Below the pieces are notes generated by a model. It was given only the letters and a program-made list of their open reading frames with translations. It did not search any database and was not told the origin of the DNA. Made by a program: the position numbers and the translations under genes. From the NCBI GenBank assembly GCA_009363875.1, contig CM018680.1, positions 66,744,639 through 66,808,638 of the forward strand: DNA of 64,000 nt, in the 5' to 3' direction. Every line of letters begins with the position of its first letter. Position 1 is the first letter of the stretch. Origin of the DNA: Mikania micrantha. Its lineage: Eukaryota > Streptophyta > Magnoliopsida > Asterales > Asteraceae. This document shows positions 1 through 9,446 of the stretch, one piece after another.

Positions 1-289
1 TTAGTGTGGGCCTCAAAGTAAGAAGATGTAGTTATTCGGTTAACGCAATACACATGGGTTAACATTTGATACTCTCACTATATATAAGTAAATGTAAGTA
101 AGTGTAAGTAAGTGTAAGTAACTTGCACTTACTATAACTTCCAAACGGTGATGAATTAGCAAAAACACAAAAAAGAAACCCCCCCTATTTATGTATAATA
201 AAAACCATGAAAAAAAAACTAAGATTCGGGCAAAAAACGCTAGGGTTAAGCGGTTAACGCTATAAGGAAGGGTTAACAATGTAACCTTC

Positions 290-290
<1 letters not shown>
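1..290. repeat. Right half of a fold-back MITE (partial)
   Basis: This stretch has the same order of landmarks as the right arm of the fold-back element at 29389-29783: a C-run followed by TATTTATGTATAA, AAACCATGAAAAAAA, GCAAAAAACGCTAGGGTTAA and a GGTTAACG-like end, then a CCTATATATA flank. Near 90-120 it contains several copies of the 8-mer AAGTGTAA/AAATGTAA. The left half lies outside the window. Membership in the family is by eye and the divergence is large. Confidence 0.4.

Positions 291-292
<2 letters not shown>

Positions 293-332
<40 letters not shown>
293..332. repeat. (TA)n microsatellite
   Basis: Uninterrupted TA dinucleotides. Elements abut it on both sides, which fits insertion of TA-targeting elements into a TA tract. 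Confidence 0.95.
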
Positions 333-335
<3 letters not shown>

Positions 336-1842
336 AAGGGTTCTAATGCTAACGTTAGGATAGAGCAATAACCTATTAACTTCACCATATTTAATGATCA
401 AATTACAAGATGCTTATCTAATGGTTTATATTAAAGTATAATATAATAATGTAATTGATTTGAAAGAAAAGGGAATAAGGGTATTAATGTAATTTGCTAT
501 ATTAAATACTTTACCCCATCTTTTTTTATACATCCATAACTTTTTTATACTATAATATTTTTTTATAAAAATTTCACCATTTTACTCGTCTTTTTTCTCT
601 CTTTAATTCCGTTATAGTCTTGACTAAGTTTTTTTATTTTTTTTCGGATGTTCGTATTTACATCAATGTAACAAATATAAAACTAACAAATTATTTGTAA
701 CGAGTTGTAACGAATTTGGGTTTACATTGTTGTATAATAAATAGGGGTTAAGTTTAAGAGTGTAAACGAGCCAAGCCGATCCTGAGCTCGTTAATTACAT
801 TATATTCTTGACTAGGTTTTTTATTTTTCCGGATGCTCGTTAATTACGTTATATTCTTGATTTTGTAACGAATTTTGGTTTTTAAAGTACTAAAATGTAT
901 TTACAATCTTGTAAATAAAATTTTTAAAGTATGAAAATGTATTTACAATCTTGTAGATATAACGAATTTTGGTTTTTATCAACAAAATGTTATAGTATTT
1001 TTTTAAAGTATTAAAACGTATTACAATCTAGTAGATATAACGAATTTTGGTTTTTATCAACAAAATGTTATAGTATTTTTTTAAAGTATTAAAATATATT
1101 TACAATCTTGTAGATATAATTTTTTAAAAGTATTAAAACGTATTTACAATCTTGTATATATAACGAATTTTGGTTTTTTATCAACAAAATGTTATATTAT
1201 ATTTTTTAAAGTATTAAAATGTCTTTACAATCTTGTAGATATAATTTTTTAAAGTATTAAAACGTATTTACAATCTAGTAGATATAACGAATTTTGGTTT
1301 TTATCAACAAAATGTTATACTATTTTTTTAAAGTATTAAAATGTATTTACAATCTTGTAGATATAATTTTTTTATAGTATTAAAATGTATTTACAATCTT
1401 GTAGATATAACGAATTTTGGAGCATCCGGAAAAAATAAAAAAAAATAGTCAAGAATATAACGTAATTAACTAGCTCGGTCGGCTTGGCTCGTTTACACTC
1501 TTAAACGTAAACCCTATTTATTCTACAACAATGTAAACCCAAATTCGTTACAACTCGTTACAAATAATTTGTTATTTTTATAGTTGTTACATTGGTGTAA
1601 ATACGAACATCCAAAAAAAAATAAAAAAACCTAGTCAAGACTATAACGGAATTAAAGAGAAAAATAAGACGAGTAAAATGGTGCAATTTTTATAAAAAAA
1701 TATTATAGTATTTAATATAACAAATTACTAATTTACCCTTATCAAATAATAAAAGAAAAAGCCATGTGTTTATTTCTGATTGGGTAAAGAGAGTTAATGG
1801 GTTATTGTTCTAAGTGTGAGTTAGTATTTGATCCCAATCCTA
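331..1842. mobile_element. Fold-back element with about 0.4-0.5 kb inverted arms
   Basis: The left arm (331-841) and right arm (1421-1842) are long imperfect inverted copies. Both hold, in mirrored order, an AGxxCAATAACCYATTAACT block, TAAATACT, TCACCATTTTACTCGTC / GACGAGTAAAATGGTG, AATTCCGTTATAGTCTTGAC and its complement, TAACGAGTTGTAACGAATTT, GTAAACGAGCCAAGCCG and CCGGATGCTC. No protein is encoded. The outer ends meet TA tracts. The structure is that of a non-autonomous fold-back or long-TIR (Mutator-type) element; the exact superfamily is not decided. Confidence 0.7.
842..1420. repeat. Tandem repeats in the loop of the fold-back element
   Basis: A unit of about 78 bp (TAACGAATTTTGGTTTTTA, then CAACAAAATGTTATAGTA, then AAAGTATTAAAA and TTTACAATCTTGTAGATAT) recurs about five times. 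A shorter sub-unit lacking the TTTTGG/AACAAAATG part is interspersed. The array fills the space between the inverted arms. Confidence 0.8.
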
Positions 1843-2211
1843 TATATATAGGGGATGGTTCCACAGAAAACCTTTCATTTAAAGAAAACTAAGAAAACCA
1901 CTAGTCTACCGTTTATTAATTTAATCAATAGTTGAGATCATTAAGTCAAAGTTGTAAATAAATATTAATTAAATGATTTAATTATAACAGTGAAAGGGTG
2001 CAATAGTAAAAACAATTTTTCTCTCTCCTATTTTTAGTAAATTCCTAAAATCACTCTCTCTATCCTCTCTCATCTCTCATCCATCTTAATTTATGTAAAT
2101 AAAATTAACTTAGAAAATTTGACTTTTCTCACAAAAAAAATTAAATTCAAAGAAACTGAATTATTTTAATATAAATTCTTAAATTTTTTCAACCAAATCT
2201 ATATTTTATAA

Positions 2212-2490
2212 TTACATATATGTAATCAACTATCTGATTACATATATGTAATCAATCATATAAAAGTGCATTTTATATATGTAATCAAGTTTCTGATTAT
2301 ACCTAATTTAATGATTATATATGTGTAATCATATACATTGTTACATTTATTTGTCTGATTACATATATGTAATCATATACCTAGTTACATTTATAGTCTG
2401 ATTACATATACGTAATCATCTACCTTGTTGCATTTATATATATGATTACCTTGTTGCATTTATATATATGATTACATATATGTAATCATA
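2212..2490. repeat. Left subterminal array of TTACATATATGTAA palindromes
   Basis: GATTACATATATGTAATC and close variants (CATATACGTAA, TATATGTGTAA) occur about seven times at spacings of roughly 25-60 bp just inside the left TIR. Each unit is its own reverse complement. The right end has a matching array. Inference: transposase-binding or host-factor sites, or a source of cruciforms. Confidence 0.8.
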
Positions 2491-2499
2491 TATTTGATT

Positions 2500-3371
2500 A
2501 CATTTATATACATGAGACTAAGTTTTGCACATCAACCGATACTTTTGTGCATATAAAGCTACAACCTTAGACTTTCTCTGGTTATTTGGAAGTAGAAATA
2601 TATATCATGAAGGTTCACCATATGTATATAATGTTTATGATTTGCCTTCACAGGTGGACATGTATCGTACCCACCCACCACCTTACTAAACAAATAGATA
2701 TGACAGCAATGAGAGTGTTAATATACCTACCAACCTCCATACTTTCTCTGCAAATCCATTACGCAACAAATCTTTTCAACCAGACCATTATATGAAAATG
2801 ATAAATTTGAAATACACATTAAGTAATTATAAATTGGGATTCTGGAATCCGAATGCCTGTTTTTTGTCTCCAATGAAAGAATAATATTTACCTGAAAATT
2901 AGAAACACATGAGTTCCAAAATATCGCTTCACGAAACTATGGTAGTAGAGATTTCTCGAATCCGATCTGTCACAAAAACATTCAACGATCGGCCAGATCA
3001 TGAAAACTGTGGATCTCGCTAGATCTCGGTACTAGGAAACGAAACCACCTTTCTCCGTTCAATACGACGGGATTGATTTGTCATAACACGATATGGATGT
3101 GGTGGAACGAAGGAGGAGACCGGTGAAGTGGAGATGGCATCTTCGTCAAAATCAACTTAAGGGTTTTTAATTTGTTAATTTTTTATCACTTTTAATTTTA
3201 AATATAGATTTAATTGAGAATTAATTATTTCCTAAAATAGAGGATGACGGTTTTACTATAATGCCCTTTAAAAAAACAAAAAAAAAACAAATTATTTAGA
3301 AATTATGTGATTGGTTGGGAGGGGTTTTCTTAGTTTTCTTAAAAAAAACAAAGAATTTGTTGTTTTTACAT
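2500..3371. other. Non-coding interior of the MULE
   Basis: I see no convincing coding sequence here. The less AT-rich part, 2930-3160, is compositionally different from its surroundings and could be a captured host-gene fragment, but I do not recognise a product in any frame. The short open frames nearby have no recognisable motif. Confidence 0.5.
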
Positions 3372-5340
3372 TTACACGTCTATGTAGTCGACCAACTTAT
3401 TTTCATCTATAAATTTTCGATATTCTTGCATCCTGTCATGATATATGAACTCCCAATCCAATGCGGCATCATTTCGGTAAAGTTTCCATATAGGATTTAC
3501 CGTTGGCATTGGATAATCTCCTTGTAATGTAACATTAATGAACTGGACGCCAAGATGAACTTCTGATACTACGTTATGTCGCATCAAACTATTAACAGAT
3601 GTCCACAAAGGGAAAACGGTTTGAGCACCTCGATTGCTGAAAAGGTGAACGATTACACCAAATCTTTGAGCAATTACTAAGCTTGTGTAAGGCATAAACA
3701 TACAATGTTCGGCAGGAGGAGGTGCAATCTGTTGCCAATTTATTATGTTGCGTAGTACATCATAAGATCATGGGTCGTAGGAGTTAAACACATATTTGTA
3801 CATATCTACGTTGAAATCCAATTCTTGCAAGAGTTGTTGTCGAATAAATGCCCAAAGATTTTCATCGAATCCTAAACCCACAGCTACAGAACTAAAACCA
3901 CAGTTACCATCTGGCTCGACATCTTGTATGTTTATCACGTAAGGATGAAATATAGGAAGGATGTGACAACCGAAGCGATAAACATTGTTCAATCCTTCTG
4001 GCTTCATGTTACGTGGAAAATGGAATTCGTTTTGACTTTGCGAGTCCGATGGTGGCATTCCTTTTGATACCAATGTGGAACGACTGCGTCGAAATACAGG
4101 TTTCTAACTCTTCTCGGTCACAGCTGTAAACGAACTATGCCTCGAAGGTTCAAATGTACTTTCTTGGGACGCTAAATTATCTTTAACAACGTCTTGCTCT
4201 TTTTGTTTCTGTGCCTTTAAAGTTGGACGACCACATGTATCTTTTTGAACTAAAGGCGCCTTTTTGTCGCTTTTATTTGGAAATACATGCGACAAGACCT
4301 TCTTTATTATACTCTTTTTTATTTCAGGAGGTTTGGAATTTATTTCTTCTGTAACCAAACTCATTTGTCCTATAACATCAATTTCTTCTTCTTCTAATAA
4401 TGTTGGGTTACTTGTGTTCAGTTTTGTCCAAAATATGTCTATCTCAAAAAGCGGTGTCTTCGTGTCTGCATAATTTATAATTAAAAATAATATACCAGTA
4501 ACTACGTGTGAAACATGTAAGATTTACATTTAATATTACGAACCTGAGTTTAAGTATTTTGATATATGACAAGCGCACGGCAACCCACAACTCGTCCAAA
4601 GCTGGTGGCCACACGTCATATTTTAGTCGCGCATAACTCTTATTTTATCTTTTTCCTCGACCAAAAAATTAAGAGCTTTCTGGGACACCTTTCCTTGAAG
4701 GTTATCAAATATTGGTAGTTTATGATGACCCATAGTTTTAATCAAGCTCGTTTCAAAATCGTGATTCATTTTTACCTCCTGTGATTGCACGATTTCATTT
4801 ACGAAACCGACAAGCGAGGCAAGCGTGCTGTTTGTTGATCTGAGGTATCGTTTTAGGTTTGAGTGCTGACTTTCCACCCGGTTTGTTTTACGTTAACCAA
4901 AGTTGCACGTTCTATTGGTCCATGCTGTTACAAACATATCTCTATAACTGTTTAACCATATGTGCGTAAGATACTCCAGAACCCCTGAAATGAAACAAAA
5001 AACCAATGATGATATAATGATAATAATGATGGTATATGATGCTTACTTTTTTTTGTTGTCTTTAATAAGTCTTTCGTACAGACGGTTGTATTTATAGTCG
5101 TATAACTCTGTTGTCAGAGAATTACACAAATTCGCCCAACGACCTTTGAATTTCTTCCAGTCTGCATCCGAAAAGCTTTCCTTGCAATGTTTGGCAATAT
5201 TTTCGTCTATGTGTCATATGCAGACATATTTTGCAGCTTCTAAAATACCTTACAACATGCACTCATAACAACAAGGTATCGATCTGTTATGATCACACGT
5301 GGCTCTATACATTTATTCAACATACTCTTAACCATTTCCG
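3372..5340 (-). pseudogene. MULE transposase with SWIM and OTU-like protease domains, broken
   Basis: Read on the minus strand, from high to low coordinates. About 5340-5040 shows a decayed transposase core (a VIITDRYLVV-like stretch where MULE proteins have an ITDRDLALM block). 4877-4623 reads ESQHSNLKRYL ... SLVGFVNEIVQSQ ... KLPIFDNL, a block typical of MULE proteins. About 4620-4560 gives CGHQLWTSCGLPCAC, a SWIM-type zinc finger. A basic linker (CGRPTLKAQKQ) follows at 4364-4104, then an OTU-like cysteine-protease region at 4073-3372 with the catalytic-site motif DGNCGFSSVA and the later blocks FPLW and DYPMP. Breaks: several frameshifts and stops, including one in-frame TGA at 3768-3770 inside the otherwise continuous OTU region, and the LTR piece at 5340-5648. 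The usual OTU C-terminal His position appears to be Gln (VQFINV), though without an alignment that is tentative. Such a protein would act in the nucleus on the element's own ends. This copy is dead. Confidence 0.75.
3768..3770 (-). other. In-frame TGA inside the OTU region
   Basis: The reading frame of 4073-3771 continues without shift through 3767-3372 and keeps family-like residues on both sides (YDP before, YDVLRNIINWQQIAPPP after). A single stop therefore splits the OTU domain. Confidence 0.75.
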
Positions 5341-5648
5341 ACACACGTTATGCGCATCGCCCAGCGTGGGTGCTTGGCACGGGGCGTAGCGCGCGGGGCT
5401 CTCAATCTCAGATATTTCTTTCCCTCCGCGCGTACCGCCTAGCGGGAGAGGCTGTGGCAATGCGTACCGCCTGACATCATGGATTTTGATATTTTTGTAA
5501 TTTTTCTTCGTTTTGCGATTCTGAAGAATCCGGAACTCCGTTTCGCGCACGGTTTTCGCATATGTTCACCATTTCTCTCATACTTTCAATCTGTAATAAT
5601 TACAATCGCTAAATCAACGTGGATTTCAAGAACAATGAAATGTGTTGT
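5340..5648 (-). mobile_element. Chromovirus LTR fragment inside the MULE gene
   Basis: The blocks GCGCATCGCCC, GGGGCGTA, GCGCGGGGC, CAGATATTT, CGCGCGTACCGCCTAG, AACTCCGTTTCG, GCACGGTTTTCGC, GTTCACC and CAACGTGGATTTCA occur in the same order and orientation as in the chromovirus LTR at 22690-22985. Only about 300 bp of the LTR's 5' part is present, so this is a truncated insertion or a recombination relic. It separates the transposase core from the upstream 5649-5870 sequence. Confidence 0.8.
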
Positions 5649-5994
5649 CGTTTGTTAATGACATAATCCTCAAACACAACTGTCACACGCTCACACGAGA
5701 CGACTAGGGCTTTGCGGATTACAGTTTGAAGACGTCGTGTCCCTTTGCTCTGGTGAACAAAGGCGGCGACCTTCTTCTCAGAATCAAAGTCCATTCCGAC
5801 TTATTCTACAACGGGTTTTGACATGTTATTAGCCCTTGCTTCCATTATGAAATTGTGATGGTTATCTTTTAATTACCAATTGAGCCATGGATGGGGTGAT
5901 TCACACTCAAATTACTCACACTATCCTCTTCAAATATTTCGCCCACCAACTGTTTGACGAAATGTCTCAGTGACATTCATCAAGTTTACTTGTA
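5649..5994. other. MULE interior upstream of the broken gene
   Basis: On the minus strand a 61-codon frame at 5794-5609 begins MDFDSEKKVAAF and reads into the LTR piece. It could be the remaining start of the MULE gene, but I cannot match it to the family. No other feature is visible. Confidence 0.35.
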
Positions 5995-6640
5995 TGAATA
6001 CATATATGTAACCATGTTTGCATGTATGTAACTTGATCTAACTAATTCGTTTGTATGATTACACATATATAATTATGTTTACATATGTAAATAGTTGGGT
6101 TGATTACATGTTTTTTTTACTACATCGTCTTACACATATGTAACACATATGTGTCTTTGACTTCATCTTTTTTGAATGTTTACATATATGTAAGCAAATT
6201 TTTTTTGTAAGATTACATATATGTAAGCATCTTTACATCATCACAATCTTGTTACATATATGTACGTAAGCAAGTTTTGTTGTAAGATTACATATATGTA
6301 AGCATGGTTGTCTATAGCCCACTTGAAAGGTTTGTTTGATGATTAAGGAATTGATTACTATGATTACATATATGTAACCATGTATGTAATTAAAGGTTCT
6401 TTTGTTTTTTTATCACATATGTGTAATCATTTAATACGGTTAGAAAAACTTAATTTGTTTTATTTTGTTATTCATATATGTAATTGGTAAACCATTTTGA
6501 ATTAAAATTTTCAAATAATGCACGAACACTATTACTTTGATATGAATGAACATTGTTACATTGATTGATTACATATGTGTAATTAGTTTATATGTATGAA
6601 CACGATTACTTTGATTGATTACATATACGTAACTTGGACG
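5995..6640. repeat. Right subterminal array of TTACATATATGTAA palindromes
   Basis: ACATATATGTAA and variants occur about ten times (for example near 6002, 6190, 6220, 6252, 6290, 6365, 6415, 6475, 6565 and 6620). They often carry a trailing CCATG or GCA that differs from the left array. The array mirrors the one at 2212-2490. Confidence 0.75.
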
Positions 6641-6995
6641 TTTTATTGAAAGTCCTATATTTCGTAATTTAGTTTTTTTTAATAAAAAATCTAGATTGTT
6701 AAAATTTAATTTTTTAATTAGAAAATCTATTTTTTAATTATTTTTTACATAAATTAAGAGAGAGAAGAGATAAGAGAGGAGAGAGAAACCATTATTTTAG
6801 GAATTCAATTAATTTAAATAAGAGATAAATTATTATGTTGTCTATTATACCTTTTTACTATTTTTATTAAATCTCCTTATTAATATTTATTTACAATCTT
6901 GCCCTAAATAATCTCAACCATCGATCATTTGAATCAATGGTGGATTAATGGTTTTCTTAGTTTTCTTTAAAAATGGAGTTTTCTGTGGAACCATC

Positions 6996-7000
<5 letters not shown>

Positions 7001-7053
<53 letters not shown>
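7001..7053. repeat. (TA)n microsatellite
   Basis: Pure TA run between the MULE right end and the next repeat. Confidence 0.95.
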
Positions 7054-7055
<2 letters not shown>

Positions 7056-7060
<5 letters not shown>

Positions 7061-7410
7061 TAGGATCATATAAGAACCCTTGAATTAAGCAATAACCTAT
7101 TAACTCAAATTTAGTGGTTAATTTAAAACTTAAGTGTATAAGATTGTGTCATGTGTATACAATCATTATTTAATACATAAGGCAATTTAGTCATTTGTAC
7201 CATATAAAAAACCTAAATTTAATATGTTATTGTCATGTGTCACCCTCTAATATGTTATTGTCATGTGTCACCCTCTATATTTAATTTACATCAATGTAAA
7301 AACTATAAACATAACACATTTTTTGTAACAAGTTGTAACGATTTTTAGTTTACATTAATATGAGTTACGTTTAAGGTGTAAACGAGCCGAGCCGATTACA
7401 AGCTTATTAA
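7056..7410. repeat. Half copy of the 331-1842 fold-back family, upstream of the chitinase
   Basis: It begins with AATAACCTATTAACT and later has ACATCAATGTAA, AAGTTGTAACGA, GTTTACATT and GTAAACGAGCCGAGCCGA in the same order as the left arm of the element at 331-841. No matching right arm follows. A 29-bp direct repeat (TGTTATTGTCATGTGTCACC plus flank) lies at about 7226-7282. The piece ends about 260 bp before the chitinase start codon, so it forms part of that gene's upstream region. Confidence 0.65.
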
Positions 7411-7457
7411 GGATTAATTAAAACTTTTGGAAGTTTTTTTTCTTTCCTTCTTTGTTC

Positions 7458-7633
7458 TTGACTTTTAAGTTTTAAAGTCAATTAAATTAACGAACTTTCA
7501 AATAGCTTTTTCAGACTTTGAAATAATAAAACACGCCCAATTTGACACATTCAACTTAGGATACCAAGTCACACCAGACCATTCGATTCTTGTCGAATTT
7601 TCCATGACCACACCTTTTAAACACACTATAAAT
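7458..7633 (+). promoter_or_regulatory. Candidate chitinase promoter (TATA box and W-box cores)
   Basis: CTATAAAT at 7626-7633 lies 41 bp before the start codon and is a plausible TATA box for a short 5' leader. W-box cores (TTGACT) occur on the plus strand at 7458-7463 and on the minus strand at 7476-7481. Established knowledge: WRKY factors bind such cores in many plant defence promoters. Two cores can also occur by chance in AT-rich DNA. Confidence 0.45.
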
Positions 7634-7673
7634 CAACATTCACAGTTCCACCGAAAAAATCATACAAACCACC

Positions 7674-9446
7674 ATGAACACCTACGGACTCCTCATCATT
7701 ACCGGTCTACTTTTGGCCGGAATCCCCAACTCAACCGCCCAGAACTGCGGGTGCAGCCCAGGCTTGTGCTGCAGCCAGTTCGGTTTTTGTGGCTCTGACC
7801 GGGAGTACTGTGGAGTCGGGTGCCGAGAAGGGCCGTGTTTCACCCCTCCTCCATCAAACAATGTTGACGTTGGTAGCATCGTGACGGATGCATTCTTCAA
7901 CGGGATCGTGGATCAGTCGGATGCGGGTTGTGCAGGCAGAGGGTTTTATACACGGGCCGCGTTCATTGAAGCACTCGGAAGCTATGACCGGTTCGGAAGG
8001 GTTGGTTCGGAAGAAGATTCAAGGAGGGAGATTGCAGCTTTCTTTGCACATGTTACTCATGAAACTGGACGTAAGACATTTCTTTTATTTTGTATCATGT
8101 TTATTTTGGATACACATGATTTTCACTAGTAGAAAAATCATCTTTAGAAGTGGTCAAATATGTTTTTAGTCGCGGTTGCCCACCGCGTCTAAAAATACAG
8201 ACGCAAAAAAAGAAAAATCCACTTTAGTCACGGTTTGGTTTGATTTTAGAATTTCCCAAATTATAGTATCTTTAGTCGCGGTTTTGACATCCAACTTTTA
8301 TCACGGTTAAACACATTTTCAGACTCGGTTTCGGATTTGTTTGTGATTTATTTTTAGTCGTGTTTGGCAATCGTGACTAATCACAACCAAATGTTCAAAT
8401 ATCAATATATTTGAATAGCACAAAGTTAAATCACAAAAAATACTAAAATGTATTAAATCACATAAACCACGACTAAATTAACATAAAAAACGTGACTAAA
8501 ATTAAAATAAAAACCGCGACTAAGAATAAAGCCCAAAACCGTATCAAAAAACTATGAGAACCGCGTCTAAAAATATAATAAATCAAAAAATAAACAATTT
8601 CCTGTATTTGAATTGAATATCGATTATCTTCGTTTTTTAGACGCGGTGTAACTGATAACTGTGAATATAAACCAAAGGGAGTCACGGCTAATAATCAACT
8701 TTCTACTAGTTCAAGTAGTAATTAAATATTTTTACTTATCATATATGATCTTTTTCGTTTGGATAACTGTGGGGTCACTTATGTAGTAACCCTAGAAATT
8801 CCCTAATGCATGACTAACCAGAGAGAACATGTTAACACAGCTGCAAGTAATAAGATCAGTGACCTATAAAGAAAACAACCTTAGTGGAGATTGAACTTGA
8901 ATATCAAATCTATTTTATGTTATATATATTGTTTATATTGCTATTACAAAAAGAGAAACTTAAAGTAAAATACCAAGATTTTATTAAATGATCTATCAAC
9001 TAGCTTAATTTAACATATCTAATTTTTTCTTGTGAGCAGATTTTTGCTTTATTGAAGAAATAAATGGTGCTTCAGGCGATTATTGTGATGAAACCAATAC
9101 TCAATATCCATGTAACCCTAGCAAGAGTTACTACGGGAGAGGCCCAATCCAATTGTCATGGAACTTCAACTATGGTCCAGCCGGGGTCAGCATTGGGTTT
9201 GATGGGCTCAACAATCCTGAAATCGTAGCCACAGATCCACTCATTTCGTTCCGGACCGCCTTATGGTATTGGATGACCAATGTTCAATCGGTCATTGGTC
9301 AAGGCTTCGGTGCCACTATTCGAGCTATCAATGGACCATTGGAGTGCGATGGTCGCAACCCAGACACTGTAAATTCTCGGGTCCGATACTACACTGAATA
9401 TTGTAACCAACTTGGTGTTTCAACGGGCGATAACCTTGGATGCTAG
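7674..9446 (+). CDS. Class IV chitinase (GH19, hevein domain), two exons
   Basis: Exon 1 is 7674-8070 and exon 2 is 9040-9446, with a GT-AG intron of 969 bp. Splicing gives 267 residues, the usual class IV size. Residues 1-22 form a signal peptide ending NSTA. Residues 23-56 are a hevein-type chitin-binding domain with all eight cysteines (25, 27, 32, 33, 39, 46, 50, 55), followed by a short PPP hinge. The GH19 catalytic domain runs from about 64 to the end. HETGHFC spans the splice site and supplies the catalytic Glu130, with EE at 138-139 as candidates for the second acid; YYGRGPIQLSWNFNYGPAG and the terminal cysteines follow. It hydrolyses beta-1,4-GlcNAc bonds of chitin outside the cell or in the vacuole, in antifungal defence or development. 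Both exons are open, so the gene looks functional. The start is the first ATG in frame with the signal peptide. Nothing C-terminal suggests a vacuolar tail, so an apoplastic location is more likely. Confidence 0.95.
8125..8711. mobile_element. CACTA-type MITE in the chitinase intron
   Basis: The ends are CACTAGTAGAAAA at 8125 and the complementary TTTCTACTAGT ending at about 8710. Many copies of TTTTAGTCGCGGTT-like words and their complements (for example near 8167, 8271, 8355, 8473, 8515, 8560 and 8640) fill the flanks of the 587-bp element. CACTAG termini with dense subterminal repeats are the mark of CACTA/CMC elements. No transposase is encoded. It occupies more than half of the intron without touching either splice site. 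Confidence 0.85.

Larger units (their letters stand above)
1850..7000 (-). mobile_element. Complete Mutator-like element (MULE) with OTU-type gene
   Basis: The ends are inverted copies: 1850 begins GGGGATGGTTCCACAGAAAA, and the complement of the DNA ending at 6998 reads the same. The similarity runs inward for about 200 bp (1850-2050 and 6800-7000), including AAAGAAAACTAAGAAAACCA, TTGTAAATAAATATTAAT and GAATTCCTAAAAT-like blocks. Both ends abut TA tracts, so a 9-11 bp target duplication cannot be told from the flank. Inside lie a minus-strand transposase/OTU pseudogene (3372-5340), an LTR fragment (5340-5648) and palindrome arrays next to both TIRs. Long TIRs plus a MULE-type protein fit the Mutator superfamily. 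Confidence 0.85.

Noticed and set aside
2930..3160. Captured host-gene exon in the MULE (Pack-MULE)
   Set aside because: Composition is suggestive, but no frame gives a recognisable protein, so it is not called.
5289..5550. Open frames on both strands around 5.3-5.5 kb as genes
   Set aside because: They lie across the inserted LTR fragment and match LTR DNA, not protein families.
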